A DNA stretch of 32,660 bases from Bacteroidaceae bacterium (GCA_017546785.1 JAFYRW010000006.1:1-32660), one strand, 5' to 3'; counted from the first letter of the stretch, positions 18,090 through 27,951 are shown. Notes: generated from the sequence alone by a model not told the origin. Numbers and translations: made by a program.

Positions 18090-18992
18090 ATGATGCGAAA
18101 TAGATTGAAAGGTATGGGAGTGGCGATGGTTACTCCATTTACAATTACCGGAGACGTTGATTATGTTGCACTCGATAGAATGGTCGATGAACATTTGGCG
18201 AGTGGCACTGATTTTCTTTGTGTGTTGGGAACAACAGCCGAAACTCCCACATTGACAAAAGAAGAGAAACGTAATATTCGAAAGCGCATCATCGAAAAGG
18301 TTGCAGGCCGTTTGCCTATTCTCTTGGGAATGGGTGGCAATTGCACCCATAGCCTTGTAGAGGAGATAAAGGGTGAGGATCTTACAGGAGTAGATGCAAT
18401 ACTCTCTGTTGTTCCCTACTACAACAAGCCCAGTCAAGAAGGCATATACCAGCATTACAAAGCAGTAGCTTCGGCTACATCACTTCCTATAGTAATATAT
18501 AATGTTCCCGGTCGTACAGGAGTCAATATGCTCCCCGAGACAGTCATTCGCCTTGCCAACGATTGTGAGAATATCGTTGCAGTAAAGGAGGCGTCGGGAA
18601 ATTTGCACCAGATAAAGACTATCATCGACAATACTCCTGCCGACTTTGATGTTCTTTCGGGTGACGATGGTCTCATCTGCGATATTATGAAGATTGGTGG
18701 AGTGGGCGCAATTACAGTATTTGGCAATGCCTATCCCAAAGAGTTAACGGAAATGGTACGCCATCTGTCGAATGCCGACTACGAGAAGGCTGATGAGCTG
18801 AATGCAATATTTGCCGAAATGTACACCCTCCTTTTTGCCGACGGTAACCCTGCCGGAGTAAAATCGTTGATGGCTCATCAGAAGAAAATAGACAATAATC
18901 TGCGTCTGCCTCTTGTTCCTGCTCGTGCCGAGATTGACGAAGCAATGGCGCTTGCAATGGCTACTCTAGATAAGAAATTGGCTGCAAGATAA
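18090..18992 (+). CDS. dapA: 4-hydroxy-tetrahydrodipicolinate synthase
   Basis: The 300-residue TIM-barrel enzyme condenses pyruvate with aspartate semialdehyde in the lysine/diaminopimelate pathway. Catalytic features are in place: Schiff-base Lys166 in VAVKEASGN, Tyr137 in IYNVPGRTG, Thr48-Thr49 in GTTAETPTL, and the VVPYYNKPSQEGIYQHY segment. The C-terminal NPAGVKSLMAH helix fits DapA rather than sialic-acid or KDG aldolases. It heads a run of four closely spaced genes (gaps of 17, 10 and 18 bases) that ends at 23100. A second ATG one codon in is an equally good start. Confidence 0.96.
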   Translation: MMRNRLKGMGVAMVTPFTITGDVDYVALDRMVDEHLASGTDFLCVLGTTAETPTLTKEEKRNIRKRIIEKVAGRLPILLGMGGNCTHSLVEEIKGEDLTGVDAILSVVPYYNKPSQEGIYQHYKAVASATSLPIVIYNVPGRTGVNMLPETVIRLANDCENIVAVKEASGNLHQIKTIIDNTPADFDVLSGDDGLICDIMKIGGVGAITVFGNAYPKELTEMVRHLSNADYEKADELNAIFAEMYTLLFADGNPAGVKSLMAHQKKIDNNLRLPLVPARAEIDEAMALAMATLDKKLAAR

Positions 18993-19009
18993 ACTCTAAT
19001 CACGGAACT

Positions 19010-19969
19010 ATGAAGCCGAAAGTTTTGATTACATACAATATCTTCGGTGGACTATACCGTGAGATTCTAAAGGATTTTGATATTATAATTCCTGCCACCG
19101 AAGAGGGAAGTTTTACCTACGACGAGGTACTTGCAATGATTAGCGACTGCGATGCATTGTTGTCAATGTGGAATTTCCCGGTCGATGAACGTCTGCTTTC
19201 GGCCGCCAATAAGCTAAAGATTGTTGCCAATTATGCTGTAGGGTACGACAATATAAATGTCGATGCTGCTACAAAATATGGCATCGTGGTAGCAAATACT
19301 CCCGACCCTGTTACCGAACCTACTGCCGATATTGCAATGGGGCTTATTCTGTCGCTCTTGCGTGGTATAGTGGCCTACGACAATCGTCAGCGCAAAGGAG
19401 GATATATAAAAGGTATAATGACCGATCTTGGATATTCGCTCCGAGATAAAAAGCTTGGAATTCTTGGAATGGGACGCATAGGCAAGGCTCTTGCTGTTAG
19501 GGCAAAGGCCTTTGGAATGCATATTGCCTATAACAACCGTCACCGCTTGAGTACTGCCGAAGAGGAGCAATACAATGCTCAATATATGACTTTCGACGAA
19601 CTTGTATCTTCCTCGGACATACTCTCTATAAATGCTCCTTTAACAAAAGATACCTATCATATTATAGATGCCGAAGCTCTCTCTAAAATGAAGGCCGATG
19701 CATATATAGTAAATACGGCTCGCGGTCCGCTGATTGACGAGAATGCTCTTGTCGATGCTCTGCGCAACAACAAGATAGCCGGTGCCGGACTCGACGTGTA
19801 TGAATTCAACGACACTGTAACCAAAGAACTTACGGAGCTTGACAACACAGTGCTTTTACCGCATATAGGTACACAGACAGTAGAGGCAAGGCGCGAAATG
19901 GCGCAATTTGCCGCAACGAATATCCGCAATCTCTTCTTTGGTGGAAGGGTTGCGAAAGTAAACCAGTAA
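19010..19969 (+). CDS. D-2-hydroxyacid dehydrogenase (NAD-binding), catalytic Glu position altered
   Basis: The 319-residue protein is a D-isomer-specific 2-hydroxyacid dehydrogenase of the glyoxylate/hydroxypyruvate reductase or phosphoglycerate dehydrogenase type. It has NYAVGYDNI, TEPTADIAMGLIL, the nucleotide-binding GMGRIG at 153-158, and VNTARGPLIDE with catalytic Arg238. The PHIGTQT segment supplies catalytic His285. The Glu of the usual Arg-Glu-His triad belongs in a DVYExEP-like segment; here the codons read DVYEFNDT, so that position (267) is Asn and the following Pro is Asp. Either a neighbouring acidic residue substitutes or activity differs. It lies in a dapA operon, but its substrate cannot be told from sequence. 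Confidence 0.88.
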   Translation: MKPKVLITYNIFGGLYREILKDFDIIIPATEEGSFTYDEVLAMISDCDALLSMWNFPVDERLLSAANKLKIVANYAVGYDNINVDAATKYGIVVANTPDPVTEPTADIAMGLILSLLRGIVAYDNRQRKGGYIKGIMTDLGYSLRDKKLGILGMGRIGKALAVRAKAFGMHIAYNNRHRLSTAEEEQYNAQYMTFDELVSSSDILSINAPLTKDTYHIIDAEALSKMKADAYIVNTARGPLIDENALVDALRNNKIAGAGLDVYEFNDTVTKELTELDNTVLLPHIGTQTVEARREMAQFAATNIRNLFFGGRVAKVNQ

Positions 19970-19979
19970 CACATAAAAG

Positions 19980-20747
19980 ATGGAGAAAGTAAAGAGACTG
20001 CTCGATAATATGGTTCTACAATATAACTGCAAAGAGTTTATTGTATCGGACCCAGTGCAGTTTCCTCACGCTTTTTCCGAAAAGAAAGATGTTGAGATTG
20101 CAGCCCTGCTGGCATCGGTCATAGCTTGGGGTAATCGCACAATGATACTGCGCTCGGGCAAGAAAATGTTCTACGATATAATGGGTGGTGAACCCTATGA
20201 GTTTATTATGCGTAGCAAATTTCAAGCGCTCGATGAATCGATAAATATCCATCGTACTTTTTTTGTTCGCGATTTTTTGTATATTTGTCGTGGATTGCAA
20301 TATGTATACTCTTCGTACGACTCGTTGGAGACTCTTTTTGAGTGTGGCGATACGTGGAAGGGAATAGAGCGTTTGCGTACCGAGCTTGCAAATGCCAACG
20401 AAGGAATATCTACAAGGCATATTTCTAATCCTGTAGCGGTGAGCGGAAAGCCTGCTTCGGCCTGCAAACGTCTGCATATGATGCTGCGTTGGCTCTGTCG
20501 CGACGATGGTATTGTCGATATTGGACTATGGAAGGCTGTATCGCCCGCCTCGTTGATGATGCCTCTCGATGTTCACGTGGCGCGCACAAGCCGCGAACTG
20601 GGATTGGTGTCCCGCAAACAGAACGACCGTAAGACTGTCGAGGAACTTACATCCCGTTTAAGGGAATTTTCTCCCGACGATCCTGTGAAATACGACTTTG
20701 CTCTCTTTGGCGTTGGTGTCAGCGGAGCAGATTATAATAATGATTAA
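19980..20747 (+). CDS. TIGR02757 (DUF2400) family protein
   Basis: The 255-residue protein matches a family widespread in Bacteroidota and other groups and without an established function. Landmarks are DPVQFPHAFSEKKDVEIAAL, LLASVIAWGNRTMIL, KRLHMMLRWLCRDDG, VDIGLWKAVSPASLMMPLDV and the C-terminal DPVKYDFALFGVGVSG. The fold is helical, and the HhH-like architecture reminds one of DNA glycosylase folds, which is only a hint. It is 10 bases after the dehydrogenase and 18 bases before maeB, inside one operon. Confidence 0.88.
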   Translation: MEKVKRLLDNMVLQYNCKEFIVSDPVQFPHAFSEKKDVEIAALLASVIAWGNRTMILRSGKKMFYDIMGGEPYEFIMRSKFQALDESINIHRTFFVRDFLYICRGLQYVYSSYDSLETLFECGDTWKGIERLRTELANANEGISTRHISNPVAVSGKPASACKRLHMMLRWLCRDDGIVDIGLWKAVSPASLMMPLDVHVARTSRELGLVSRKQNDRKTVEELTSRLREFSPDDPVKYDFALFGVGVSGADYNND

Positions 20748-20765
20748 CGATAAAAAATAAAACAT

Positions 20766-23045
20766 ATGGCAAAGATAACAAAAGAAGATGCACTGAATTA
20801 TCACGAGGGCAAACGCCCCGGAAAGATAGAGGTTGTTCCTACAAAGCCCTATTTTACTCAGGCCGACCTTTCGTTGGCATACTCACCCGGAGTAGCCGAG
20901 CCTTGTCTTGAGATTCAGAAAGATCCTCAGAATGCATATAAATATACCGATAAAGGAAACCTTGTAGCTGTAATCTCTAACGGTACTGCAGTGCTTGGAC
21001 TCGGTGATATAGGTGCGTTGAGCGGTAAGCCTGTGATGGAGGGTAAAGGATTGCTCTTCAAAATATACGCAGGAATTGACGTATTTGACATTGAAATTAA
21101 CGAGAGTGATCCCAATAAATTCATCGAGACAGTAAAGGCTATATCTCCTACATTCGGTGGAGTGAACCTCGAGGATATAAAGGCTCCCGAGTGCTTCGAG
21201 ATTGAGCGTCGTCTAAAGGAGGAATTGGATATTCCTGTGATGCACGACGACCAGCACGGAACAGCGATAATCTCGGCCGCCGGTCTTCTTAACGCTCTCG
21301 AGGTAAACGGAAAAGATATCTCAAAGGTACAGGTTGTTGTCAATGGAGCAGGTGCTGCCGCAATCTCTTGTGCTCGTCTATATATTGCTCTTGGAGTAAA
21401 GCGAGAGAATGTTGTAATGCTCGACAGTAAAGGTGTAATATCGGACGACCGTGCCAACCTTACTCCCGAGAAGTTGGAGTTTGCAACCTCTCGCCACGAT
21501 ATTAAGACTCTTGCCGATGCAATTGTCGGAGCTGACGTATTCCTCGGCCTTTCAAAAGGAAATGTACTCTCTAAAGATATGGTTCGTTCAATGGCAAAAG
21601 ACCCCATTGTTTTTGCTCTTGCTAACCCCGAGCCCGAAATTACATATGAGGATGCAATGGATAGCCGCCCCGATGTTCTTATGAGTACTGGACGCTCCGA
21701 TTATCCCAACCAGATAAACAACGTTATTGGCTTCCCCTATATTTTCCGTGGAGCATTGGACACCGCTGCAACTGCAATCAACGAGGAGATGAAATTAGCA
21801 GCCGTACACGCAATTGCCAACCTTGCTAAGCAGCCCGTTCCCGAAATTGTGAACAAGGTTTATCACGTAAGCAACCTTACATTCGGTCGCAACTATTTTA
21901 TTCCAAAGCCTGTAGACCCTCGCTTGCTCGTCGAGGTATCGACTGCGGTAGCAAAGGCAGCCATTGCCAGTGGAGTAGCGCGCAAGAATATCACCGATTG
22001 GGATAAATACAAAGAGCATCTGCTTGAGTTTATGGGACGCTCGTCAAAGCTCACACAGCAGATGTTTGACACCGCACGTTCTAATCCCCAGCGTATAGTC
22101 TTTGCCGAGGGCGCGCACCCCTCGATGCTCAAGGCGGCGGTACGCGCACGCGAGGAGGGTATTTGTAAGCCTATCCTTTTGGGTAACGACGAAATTATTG
22201 TAAAATTGGCTCAGCAGCTCAAGCTTAGTCTCGAGGGTATAGATGTAGTGAACCTTCGTCACCCCAACGAGGCGGAGCGTCGCGAGAGATACGCAAGAAT
22301 CCTCACCGACAAGCGTCAGCGCGAGGGCTACACATTCGAGGAGGCCAACGACAAGATGTTCGAGCGTAACTACTTTGGTATGATGATGGTAGAGACTGGA
22401 GAGGCCGATGCGTTCATCACAGGACTCTACACAAAGTACTCTAACACAATAAAGGTTGCCAAAGAAGTAATCGGTGTACAGGAGGGATTCAATCATTTTG
22501 GTACAATGCACATCCTAAACTCAAAGAAGGGTACATATTTTGTTGCCGACACATTGGTTAATCGTGGCTCAACAACCGACACTCTCGTTGATATGGCACG
22601 TCTGTCGGATAAGGCTGTACGTTTCTTTAATTATGAGCCTGTGATGGCAATGATTTCTTATTCAAACTTTGGAACCGATAAGAATGGTAGCGCTATAAGC
22701 GTACACGATGCTGTTGCCCGTCTGCATAATGAATATCCCGAATTGGTGGTCGATGGAGAGATGCAGGTAAATGTTGCAATGAATACCGAATTGCGCGACA
22801 GCAAATATCCTTTCACAAAATTGAAAGGAAAGGATGTCAATACACTCATATTCCCTTGTTTGAGTGCAGCAAACTCATCGTATAAGATGTTGCAGGCATT
22901 GAGCCCCGACACCGAGATTATAGGACCTATACAGATGGGACTTAACAAGCCTATTCACTTTATCGACTTTGAAAGCTCTGTTCAGGAGATTATGAATGTG
23001 GTTGCTGTAGCGGCAATCGATGCAATTGTCGATAAAAAGAAGTAA
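20766..23045 (+). CDS. maeB: NADP-dependent malic enzyme with C-terminal phosphotransacetylase-like domain
   Basis: At 759 residues this is the fused MaeB type. The malic enzyme part (about 1-430) carries LAYSPGVAEPC, GKGLLFKIYAGIDVFDIEI, the metal-binding DDQHGTA at 161-167 and the nucleotide-binding GAGAAAIS near 194. The rest (about 430-759) is a phosphate-acetyltransferase-like domain (IVFAEGAHPSMLKAA, GLYTKYSNTIK, FPCLSAANSSYKMLQ), known in this family as a regulatory, non-catalytic module. It oxidatively decarboxylates malate to pyruvate, yielding NADPH. It is the last gene of the dapA operon and ends 23 bases before a bidirectional terminator. Confidence 0.96.
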   Translation: MAKITKEDALNYHEGKRPGKIEVVPTKPYFTQADLSLAYSPGVAEPCLEIQKDPQNAYKYTDKGNLVAVISNGTAVLGLGDIGALSGKPVMEGKGLLFKIYAGIDVFDIEINESDPNKFIETVKAISPTFGGVNLEDIKAPECFEIERRLKEELDIPVMHDDQHGTAIISAAGLLNALEVNGKDISKVQVVVNGAGAAAISCARLYIALGVKRENVVMLDSKGVISDDRANLTPEKLEFATSRHDIKTLADAIVGADVFLGLSKGNVLSKDMVRSMAKDPIVFALANPEPEITYEDAMDSRPDVLMSTGRSDYPNQINNVIGFPYIFRGALDTAATAINEEMKLAAVHAIANLAKQPVPEIVNKVYHVSNLTFGRNYFIPKPVDPRLLVEVSTAVAKAAIASGVARKNITDWDKYKEHLLEFMGRSSKLTQQMFDTARSNPQRIVFAEGAHPSMLKAAVRAREEGICKPILLGNDEIIVKLAQQLKLSLEGIDVVNLRHPNEAERRERYARILTDKRQREGYTFEEANDKMFERNYFGMMMVETGEADAFITGLYTKYSNTIKVAKEVIGVQEGFNHFGTMHILNSKKGTYFVADTLVNRGSTTDTLVDMARLSDKAVRFFNYEPVMAMISYSNFGTDKNGSAISVHDAVARLHNEYPELVVDGEMQVNVAMNTELRDSKYPFTKLKGKDVNTLIFPCLSAANSSYKMLQALSPDTEIIGPIQMGLNKPIHFIDFESSVQEIMNVVAVAAIDAIVDKKK

Positions 23046-23068
23046 TATCCTTTTCTTTGGATAAAAAT

Positions 23069-23100
23069 AAAGCCAATAGCAAAGCTATTGGCTTTATTTT
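23069..23100. terminator. Bidirectional terminator between maeB and the TPR gene
   Basis: AAAGCCAATAGC (23069-23080) and GCTATTGGCTTT (23084-23095) form a perfect 12-bp stem with an AAA loop. ATTTT follows on the plus strand, and the minus-strand side is also T-rich, so it serves both converging genes. Confidence 0.9.
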
Positions 23101-23119
23101 ATGTGTGTGCTTTTCTGTT

Positions 23120-25318
23120 TTATTCGTCGATAATATCGCGTAGCAGATTAAGCTCAAATTCGTTAGCTCCGCGAGAGAGTAGAATCTCTTTGTCGTTAAT
23201 GATATTATTATAGATATTACAACCGTAAGCCTCCTTTGCCTTTCTGTACAGAGCAATGGCCTGCTCTTTGTTCCCATTGACCCATTCAACGTGTCCGGCA
23301 TTCATAATATCCTCGCCTTTTGTCTTTGACGAATCGAATATCTTGTTGTAGTATTTGCGCGCCTGCTCATCTTTTCCTGCAAGGAAAGAACACCACGCTA
23401 TTGCACGCCAAGCGCGTACAGATTCATTTTCGAGATATTCTACTTTAAAGAATCGCGAGAATGCATCGTCATATTTCTTAAGTAGAGTATAACACTCGCC
23501 GCACTGCATTAATAAAGAGAGATTTTCGTGTGCAATCTTTTCGGCCGACTCGTAAAAATGCAACGCATTTTTAAAATCACCCAACAGACGATAGCATTGC
23601 GCCAGCCTACGCATATTCCACAAGGTGTCGGGGTTTATAATGTCGGCTTTAGTGAAATAATCGATAGCCTTTCTGTACTCACCCATCTTTTGCAGGCTGT
23701 ATCCCATTTTTTGATAAAATTGGAAACTATTGCCCAATCCTCTCTTTTCGCATTTTGTACCCACTGCATATGCCTCGTGGTAATACTCTTTCTCTACAAG
23801 ATAGTCGAAAACGCGTAGGGCACACTCTCTCTCCGACAGAAGGAAAGCTATAGGCTCTTTTAACAGAATGTTGAGAGGCTGCGCAAACGGGTCGTCAATC
23901 TCTTTTTTGAATTTAGATATTTTGAAGAATCTATATAAATCCTGAATATATTGGTTACCAATAAGTTCGGCGTCTTTTTCTTTGGGAATGTCTGTCGTTG
24001 TTTCCGGACCCTCCTTTGCAATGTCAGCCTCTCCTGTTATCTGCTGCATAAGCATATCCTGCTGCTCTTTTGGAACCTGCTTGAATGTTAAACAGAAAGA
24101 GTATTTGTCGCTGTTGCAAAAGAAACGCGATGAGCATATTGCCCCCATAAGGCTCTTTGACCCTCTTTCGTCGCGTGGTATAATGTCCGATATTTGTGGT
24201 ACGTTGGAGTCGAAAGGACGCAACCAATTCGAAAATTCCTCAAAGAAGGGATAGCCTTTCAGCTGCGAGAAAGTGCTCATATATACGTCGGCGCCTTCAA
24301 TCTGCCATTTGCTCATCTCTTCTAATTTGTCCTTAATCTTGTCCTGTTCAATCCACGCTTCCCATTCGGGATTCTGTCCCTCTTCCTCTAACTCCTTTAC
24401 AAGGTCTACTCCCATTTTTGAACCATCGAGACGCGGATTCTTCATCATTGCGGGGATAATCTCCTCGCGCATCTTGCGGTCTATTTTCTGTGTCTCGCGC
24501 GAACGCAACAATTGAAGCTGTATAGTAAGTATGCGTTGCTGTATATTAGGCTCGCCTACGAGTGTCTGTAGCGCCGCTGTAATCTCGGGGTAGTATTTTA
24601 ATCGGTCGGAGTATGTGTAGATAGAAAGAATAACTCCAATCAGTGCGCGAATGGCTATTTCATTTTTTACATTCTGGGCTAATCGGCACAAAAGTATAAC
24701 TTTTGCCGGCTCAAAGCATTTTAAAGTGCCCAATGTTATGGCGCTTACAAGGCTGCTTCTGTCGTTGGGCGTAATATCCTCGTCGTTCAACAGCTGGGTG
24801 ATATTTTCAATATCTTTGCCTTTCCAACAGTTGCTGCACCATATTCTATGGAATGTCTCCGCGAGAATCTTTTCGTGCTCATCTTTGAGCTCCTTCTCTA
24901 TTATTTCCGACTCCCTTTTTGGCAACATTCCTGTTACTGCTATATTTGCAGTATTCTCGCTTAGTCGTACGCGCATAATATCGGCAGCCGTCTCGTTCTT
25001 GTATTTGCGTCTATGCTGCGAATATATGTCGAATAATTTTTCGGCTCTACGCGATAGCGCTATTGCGTCGTTTATAATAAAACAACGGCCTAAAAGTTCA
25101 TTGTAGAGTCGCTCACGGTCGGGGTCGGGCATTCCTTTAGAGAAATATTCGAGCATATAGCTGTATGCAGTCTCAATATCGGCAAAACTGCTACGCAAGT
25201 CCCAATCACTAAGGCCGTCAAGCTCCTCTCCCAATAAATTGAGCGCTTGCTTGAGCTTCTCTTCGTGCAGTAGTGTGGCTACTTTTCTCTTTATTTCAAT
25301 TATACGTTGCTCGTCCAT
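23120..25318 (-). CDS. Large TPR-repeat protein, unknown function
   Basis: The 732-residue protein has no signal peptide and is likely cytosolic. The N-terminal 500 residues are helical and of a type I do not recognise, with a conserved-looking segment around WASNCWKG-like HRIWCSNCWKGKDIENI and a KGYPFFEEFSNWLRPFD motif. From about residue 515 the chain is a run of tetratricopeptide repeats (GYSLQKMGEYRKAIDYFTKA, AQCYRLLGDFKNALHFYESA, GECYTLLKKYDDAFSRFFKV, then two more). TPR arrays usually mediate protein-protein contacts. The gene follows pgk by 67 bases, with a hairpin between them, and converges with maeB. A scaffold or regulatory role is possible; none is shown. Confidence 0.8.
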   Translation of the reverse strand: MDEQRIIEIKRKVATLLHEEKLKQALNLLGEELDGLSDWDLRSSFADIETAYSYMLEYFSKGMPDPDRERLYNELLGRCFIINDAIALSRRAEKLFDIYSQHRRKYKNETAADIMRVRLSENTANIAVTGMLPKRESEIIEKELKDEHEKILAETFHRIWCSNCWKGKDIENITQLLNDEDITPNDRSSLVSAITLGTLKCFEPAKVILLCRLAQNVKNEIAIRALIGVILSIYTYSDRLKYYPEITAALQTLVGEPNIQQRILTIQLQLLRSRETQKIDRKMREEIIPAMMKNPRLDGSKMGVDLVKELEEEGQNPEWEAWIEQDKIKDKLEEMSKWQIEGADVYMSTFSQLKGYPFFEEFSNWLRPFDSNVPQISDIIPRDERGSKSLMGAICSSRFFCNSDKYSFCLTFKQVPKEQQDMLMQQITGEADIAKEGPETTTDIPKEKDAELIGNQYIQDLYRFFKISKFKKEIDDPFAQPLNILLKEPIAFLLSERECALRVFDYLVEKEYYHEAYAVGTKCEKRGLGNSFQFYQKMGYSLQKMGEYRKAIDYFTKADIINPDTLWNMRRLAQCYRLLGDFKNALHFYESAEKIAHENLSLLMQCGECYTLLKKYDDAFSRFFKVEYLENESVRAWRAIAWCSFLAGKDEQARKYYNKIFDSSKTKGEDIMNAGHVEWVNGNKEQAIALYRKAKEAYGCNIYNNIINDKEILLSRGANEFELNLLRDIIDE

Positions 25319-25328
25319 AACCTTATAT

Positions 25329-25367
25329 TATAAAACATAAACAGCGCGGATTGCCACGCTGTTTATG
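25329..25367 (-). terminator. Terminator of pgk
   Basis: CATAAACAGCG (25336-25346) pairs perfectly with CGCTGTTTATG (25357-25367). Read on the minus strand the stem is followed by TTTTAT, so it terminates transcription coming from pgk, with the TPR gene start 11 bases further. Confidence 0.75.
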
Positions 25368-25385
25368 CTAATATTTAAAATATGA

Positions 25386-26636
25386 TTATTCACCTTTTAC
25401 AGCAGCTACTCCGGGAAGAACCTTACCCTCGATAGCCTCAAGGAGAGCACCACCACCGGTAGAGATGTATGATACCTGTTCAGCCATACCAAACTTGTTG
25501 ATACAAGCAACAGAATCACCACCACCAATGAGTGAGAATGCACCGTTTGCTGTAGCCTTAGCGATAGCCTCTGCTATTGCACGTGAACCTGATGTAAAGT
25601 TGTCGAACTCAAATACACCGGCGGGACCGTTCCAAAGGATAGTCTTTGCATCTTCGATAGCTGCAGCGAAAGACTTACGAGCCTCGGGACCTGCATCCAA
25701 TCCTTCCCAACCCTCGGGGATATTGAGAACGGGAACAACCTGTGTGTTAGCGTCGTTAGAGAAATCATCAGCAGCAACACAGTCGGTAGCCAATACAAGG
25801 TTTACACCCTTAGCCTTAGCCTGCTCCATAATGTCGAGAGCCAACTGCAATTTGTCGTCCTCAACAATTGAGTTACCTACTGTACCACCCTGAGCCTTAG
25901 CAAAAGTATATGTCATACCACCGCAAAGGATAAGGTTGTCCACTTTATCCATAAGGTTCTCGATGATACCAATCTTTGTAGAAACCTTAGAACCACCCAT
26001 AATAGCGGTGAAAGGACGTTTGATATCTTTGAGGATGTTATCTACAGCCTGAACCTCTTTCTCCATCAAGTAACCGAGCATTTTGCTGTCCTCAGCAAAG
26101 TAGTCAGCGATTACAGCTGTTGAAGCGTGACGACGGTGTGCTGTACCGAATGCGTCGTTGATGTAGCAGTCAGCATAAGAAGCCAATGTCTTAGAGAACT
26201 CTTTCTGAGACTCCTTCATTGCTTTCTTAGCATCGTTGTATGCGGGATCCTCTTTGTCGATACCTACAGGCTTACCCTCCTCCTCGGGATAGAAACGTAG
26301 GTTCTCCAACATAAGAACCTCACCGGGTTGCAATGCAGCAGCAGCCTCGGCAGCCTTAGCGCAGTCGGGAGCGAACTGAACAGCAACGCCCAATTTCTCA
26401 GAAACAGCGTCTACAATCTGGCTCAAAGAGTATTTAGCGTTTACTTTGCCTTTGGGTTTACCCATATGAGACATAATGATAAGCGCACCACCATCGGCCA
26501 ATACTTTCTTCAAAGTGGGAAGAGCACCGCGAATACGTGTGTCGTCAGTAATTTTACCCTCTTCGTTCAAAGGCACGTTAAAGTCTACGCGAACGATAGC
26601 CTTTTTACCTGCAAAATTGAAATTGTCAATTGTCAT
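25386..26636 (-). CDS. pgk: Phosphoglycerate kinase
   Basis: The 416-residue protein is a full phosphoglycerate kinase, making ATP from 1,3-bisphosphoglycerate in glycolysis. Seen in order: [20 protein letters not shown] (substrate-binding N-domain), [64 protein letters not shown], the ATP-side [13 protein letters not shown] and the C-terminal [13 protein letters not shown]. Length is normal for the family. The leader of about 70 bases and a -7 element indicate its own promoter. Codon use is biased toward few codons, as expected of a highly expressed gene. Confidence 0.98.
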   Translation of the reverse strand: MTIDNFNFAGKKAIVRVDFNVPLNEEGKITDDTRIRGALPTLKKVLADGGALIIMSHMGKPKGKVNAKYSLSQIVDAVSEKLGVAVQFAPDCAKAAEAAAALQPGEVLMLENLRFYPEEEGKPVGIDKEDPAYNDAKKAMKESQKEFSKTLASYADCYINDAFGTAHRRHASTAVIADYFAEDSKMLGYLMEKEVQAVDNILKDIKRPFTAIMGGSKVSTKIGIIENLMDKVDNLILCGGMTYTFAKAQGGTVGNSIVEDDKLQLALDIMEQAKAKGVNLVLATDCVAADDFSNDANTQVVPVLNIPEGWEGLDAGPEARKSFAAAIEDAKTILWNGPAGVFEFDNFTSGSRAIAEAIAKATANGAFSLIGGGDSVACINKFGMAEQVSYISTGGGALLEAIEGKVLPGVAAVKGE

Positions 26637-26711
26637 TGTGTAAAAATTATAAGTTAATAAAATGTTTTTCTAATTAAAATCTCCACAAAGGTTGTAGAGG
26701 TCATCATTCTG

Positions 26712-26719
26712 CAAATTTA
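26712..26719 (-). promoter_or_regulatory. -7 element of the pgk promoter
   Basis: The minus strand reads TAAATTTG, a full TAnnTTTG match, 75 bases upstream of the pgk ATG within an A/T-rich leader. No TTTG at the ideal distance. Confidence 0.45.
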
Positions 26720-26759
26720 ATATTTTAAAATAATAAAAAGCTAAATGATAGGTTATTTT

Positions 26760-27413
26760 TTATAAATTATTCCTTTCTTGTCTGTTGTACTCCTTGCAGA
26801 GCTTCCTTAGTCCACAATTGTTGCACTCCGGAGTACGCGCCTTACACACGTATCTGCCGTGTAGTATCAGCCAATGGTGAGCCTTTGGGATAAGCTCCTC
26901 GGGGAAATATTTTGTGAGTTCAAGCTCCACGCTGTAGGGGGTGGTGCAACGTTTAGGAACAAGTCCTATTCTGTGGCTCACTCGGAATACGTGCGTATCT
27001 ACCGCCATAGCACTCTTGTTGTATACCACCGACTGAATTACATTGGCAGTCTTTCGACCCACTCCAGGAAGGGTGGTGAGCTCCTCTAATGTGTCGGGAA
27101 CCTCACCGCTAAAATCGCTGCACAGCTTTTGAGCCATTCCGACAATATGCTTTGCCTTGTTGTTCGGGTAAGATATACTTTTTATATAGTTGAATACCTC
27201 GTCGGGGTGCGCTTCGGCAAGCTCGGCAGGGGTAGAGTAGCGTGCGAAAAGGTCGGGGGTAACCATGTTGACCCTCTTGTCAGTGCATTGTGCCGACAAG
27301 ATTACAGCAACCAGAAGCTCGTAAGGATTGCTGTAGTTAAGTTCAGTCTCGGCAACAGGCATTGCCTTTTCGAAATACTCTATTACAGCGTCGAATAGTT
27401 CCCTCTTTCTCAT
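26760..27413 (-). CDS. nth: Endonuclease III
   Basis: The 217-residue protein is a base-excision repair glycosylase/AP-lyase for oxidised pyrimidines. It has the helix-hairpin-helix LPGVGRKTANV with catalytic Lys121, catalytic Asp139 in AVDTHVFR, and the [4Fe-4S] loop C190-x6-C197-x2-C200-x5-C206. All family hallmarks are intact. It starts 37 bases after the histidine phosphatase on the same strand, so the two are probably co-transcribed. Confidence 0.97.
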   Translation of the reverse strand: MRKRELFDAVIEYFEKAMPVAETELNYSNPYELLVAVILSAQCTDKRVNMVTPDLFARYSTPAELAEAHPDEVFNYIKSISYPNNKAKHIVGMAQKLCSDFSGEVPDTLEELTTLPGVGRKTANVIQSVVYNKSAMAVDTHVFRVSHRIGLVPKRCTTPYSVELELTKYFPEELIPKAHHWLILHGRYVCKARTPECNNCGLRKLCKEYNRQERNNL

Positions 27414-27450
27414 TATTATATATACTATTTTGTCGTGTGAGGGAAAATAA

Positions 27451-27951
27451 TCAAATGTTGAATTTGCGTATCTCGCAATTGTCGAGCAGTGTTACCTCTC
27501 TATATGTAACACCCTCAAGCTCGGCCTGCATCACTCTTGCAAAAAAACCGTGGCTGAAGGCAAGAATCTTTTTATCGGCATACTCCTTTTTTATTTTGTC
27601 GATAAATTTGTTGGCTCTCACCTTTAACGAATCCTCACTCTCTACTGTGTCGTTAAGAGTGGCGCCTTTAATCTGTTTGCCGGTAAGATTGCCAAGGTCA
27701 CGCTCGCGCAAAAGAGGCTCTTCTATAATGTTGCACGATATTCCCTCGAGTGCTATCGATGCAGTGTCTATACAACGTTTAAGGTCGCTGCTCAATACAA
27801 TATCAAAGGGAATATTGGCCAATTTTTCTCTTATGGCCTTTGCCTGCTCTTTACCAATCTCCGATAGAGTACCGGCAGTCTGTCCCTGAAAAACCCCGCG
27901 TGCATTCTCCTCGGTCTCTCCGTGTCTTACAAGGTATAATGTAATAGCCAT
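27451..27951 (-). CDS. Histidine phosphatase family protein
   Basis: The 166-residue protein has the phosphoglycerate-mutase-like core. The phospho-accepting His10 lies in LVRHGETEEN, the second catalytic His134 in AFSHGFFARV, and the acid region is RERDLG at about 82-87. Small members of this family dephosphorylate varied substrates (sugar phosphates, alpha-ribazole phosphate), and the sequence does not decide which. It sits between pheS and nth. A terminator hairpin lies just 17 bases before its start, so it may depend on read-through from pheS. Confidence 0.9.
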   Translation of the reverse strand: MAITLYLVRHGETEENARGVFQGQTAGTLSEIGKEQAKAIREKLANIPFDIVLSSDLKRCIDTASIALEGISCNIIEEPLLRERDLGNLTGKQIKGATLNDTVESEDSLKVRANKFIDKIKKEYADKKILAFSHGFFARVMQAELEGVTYREVTLLDNCEIRKFNI

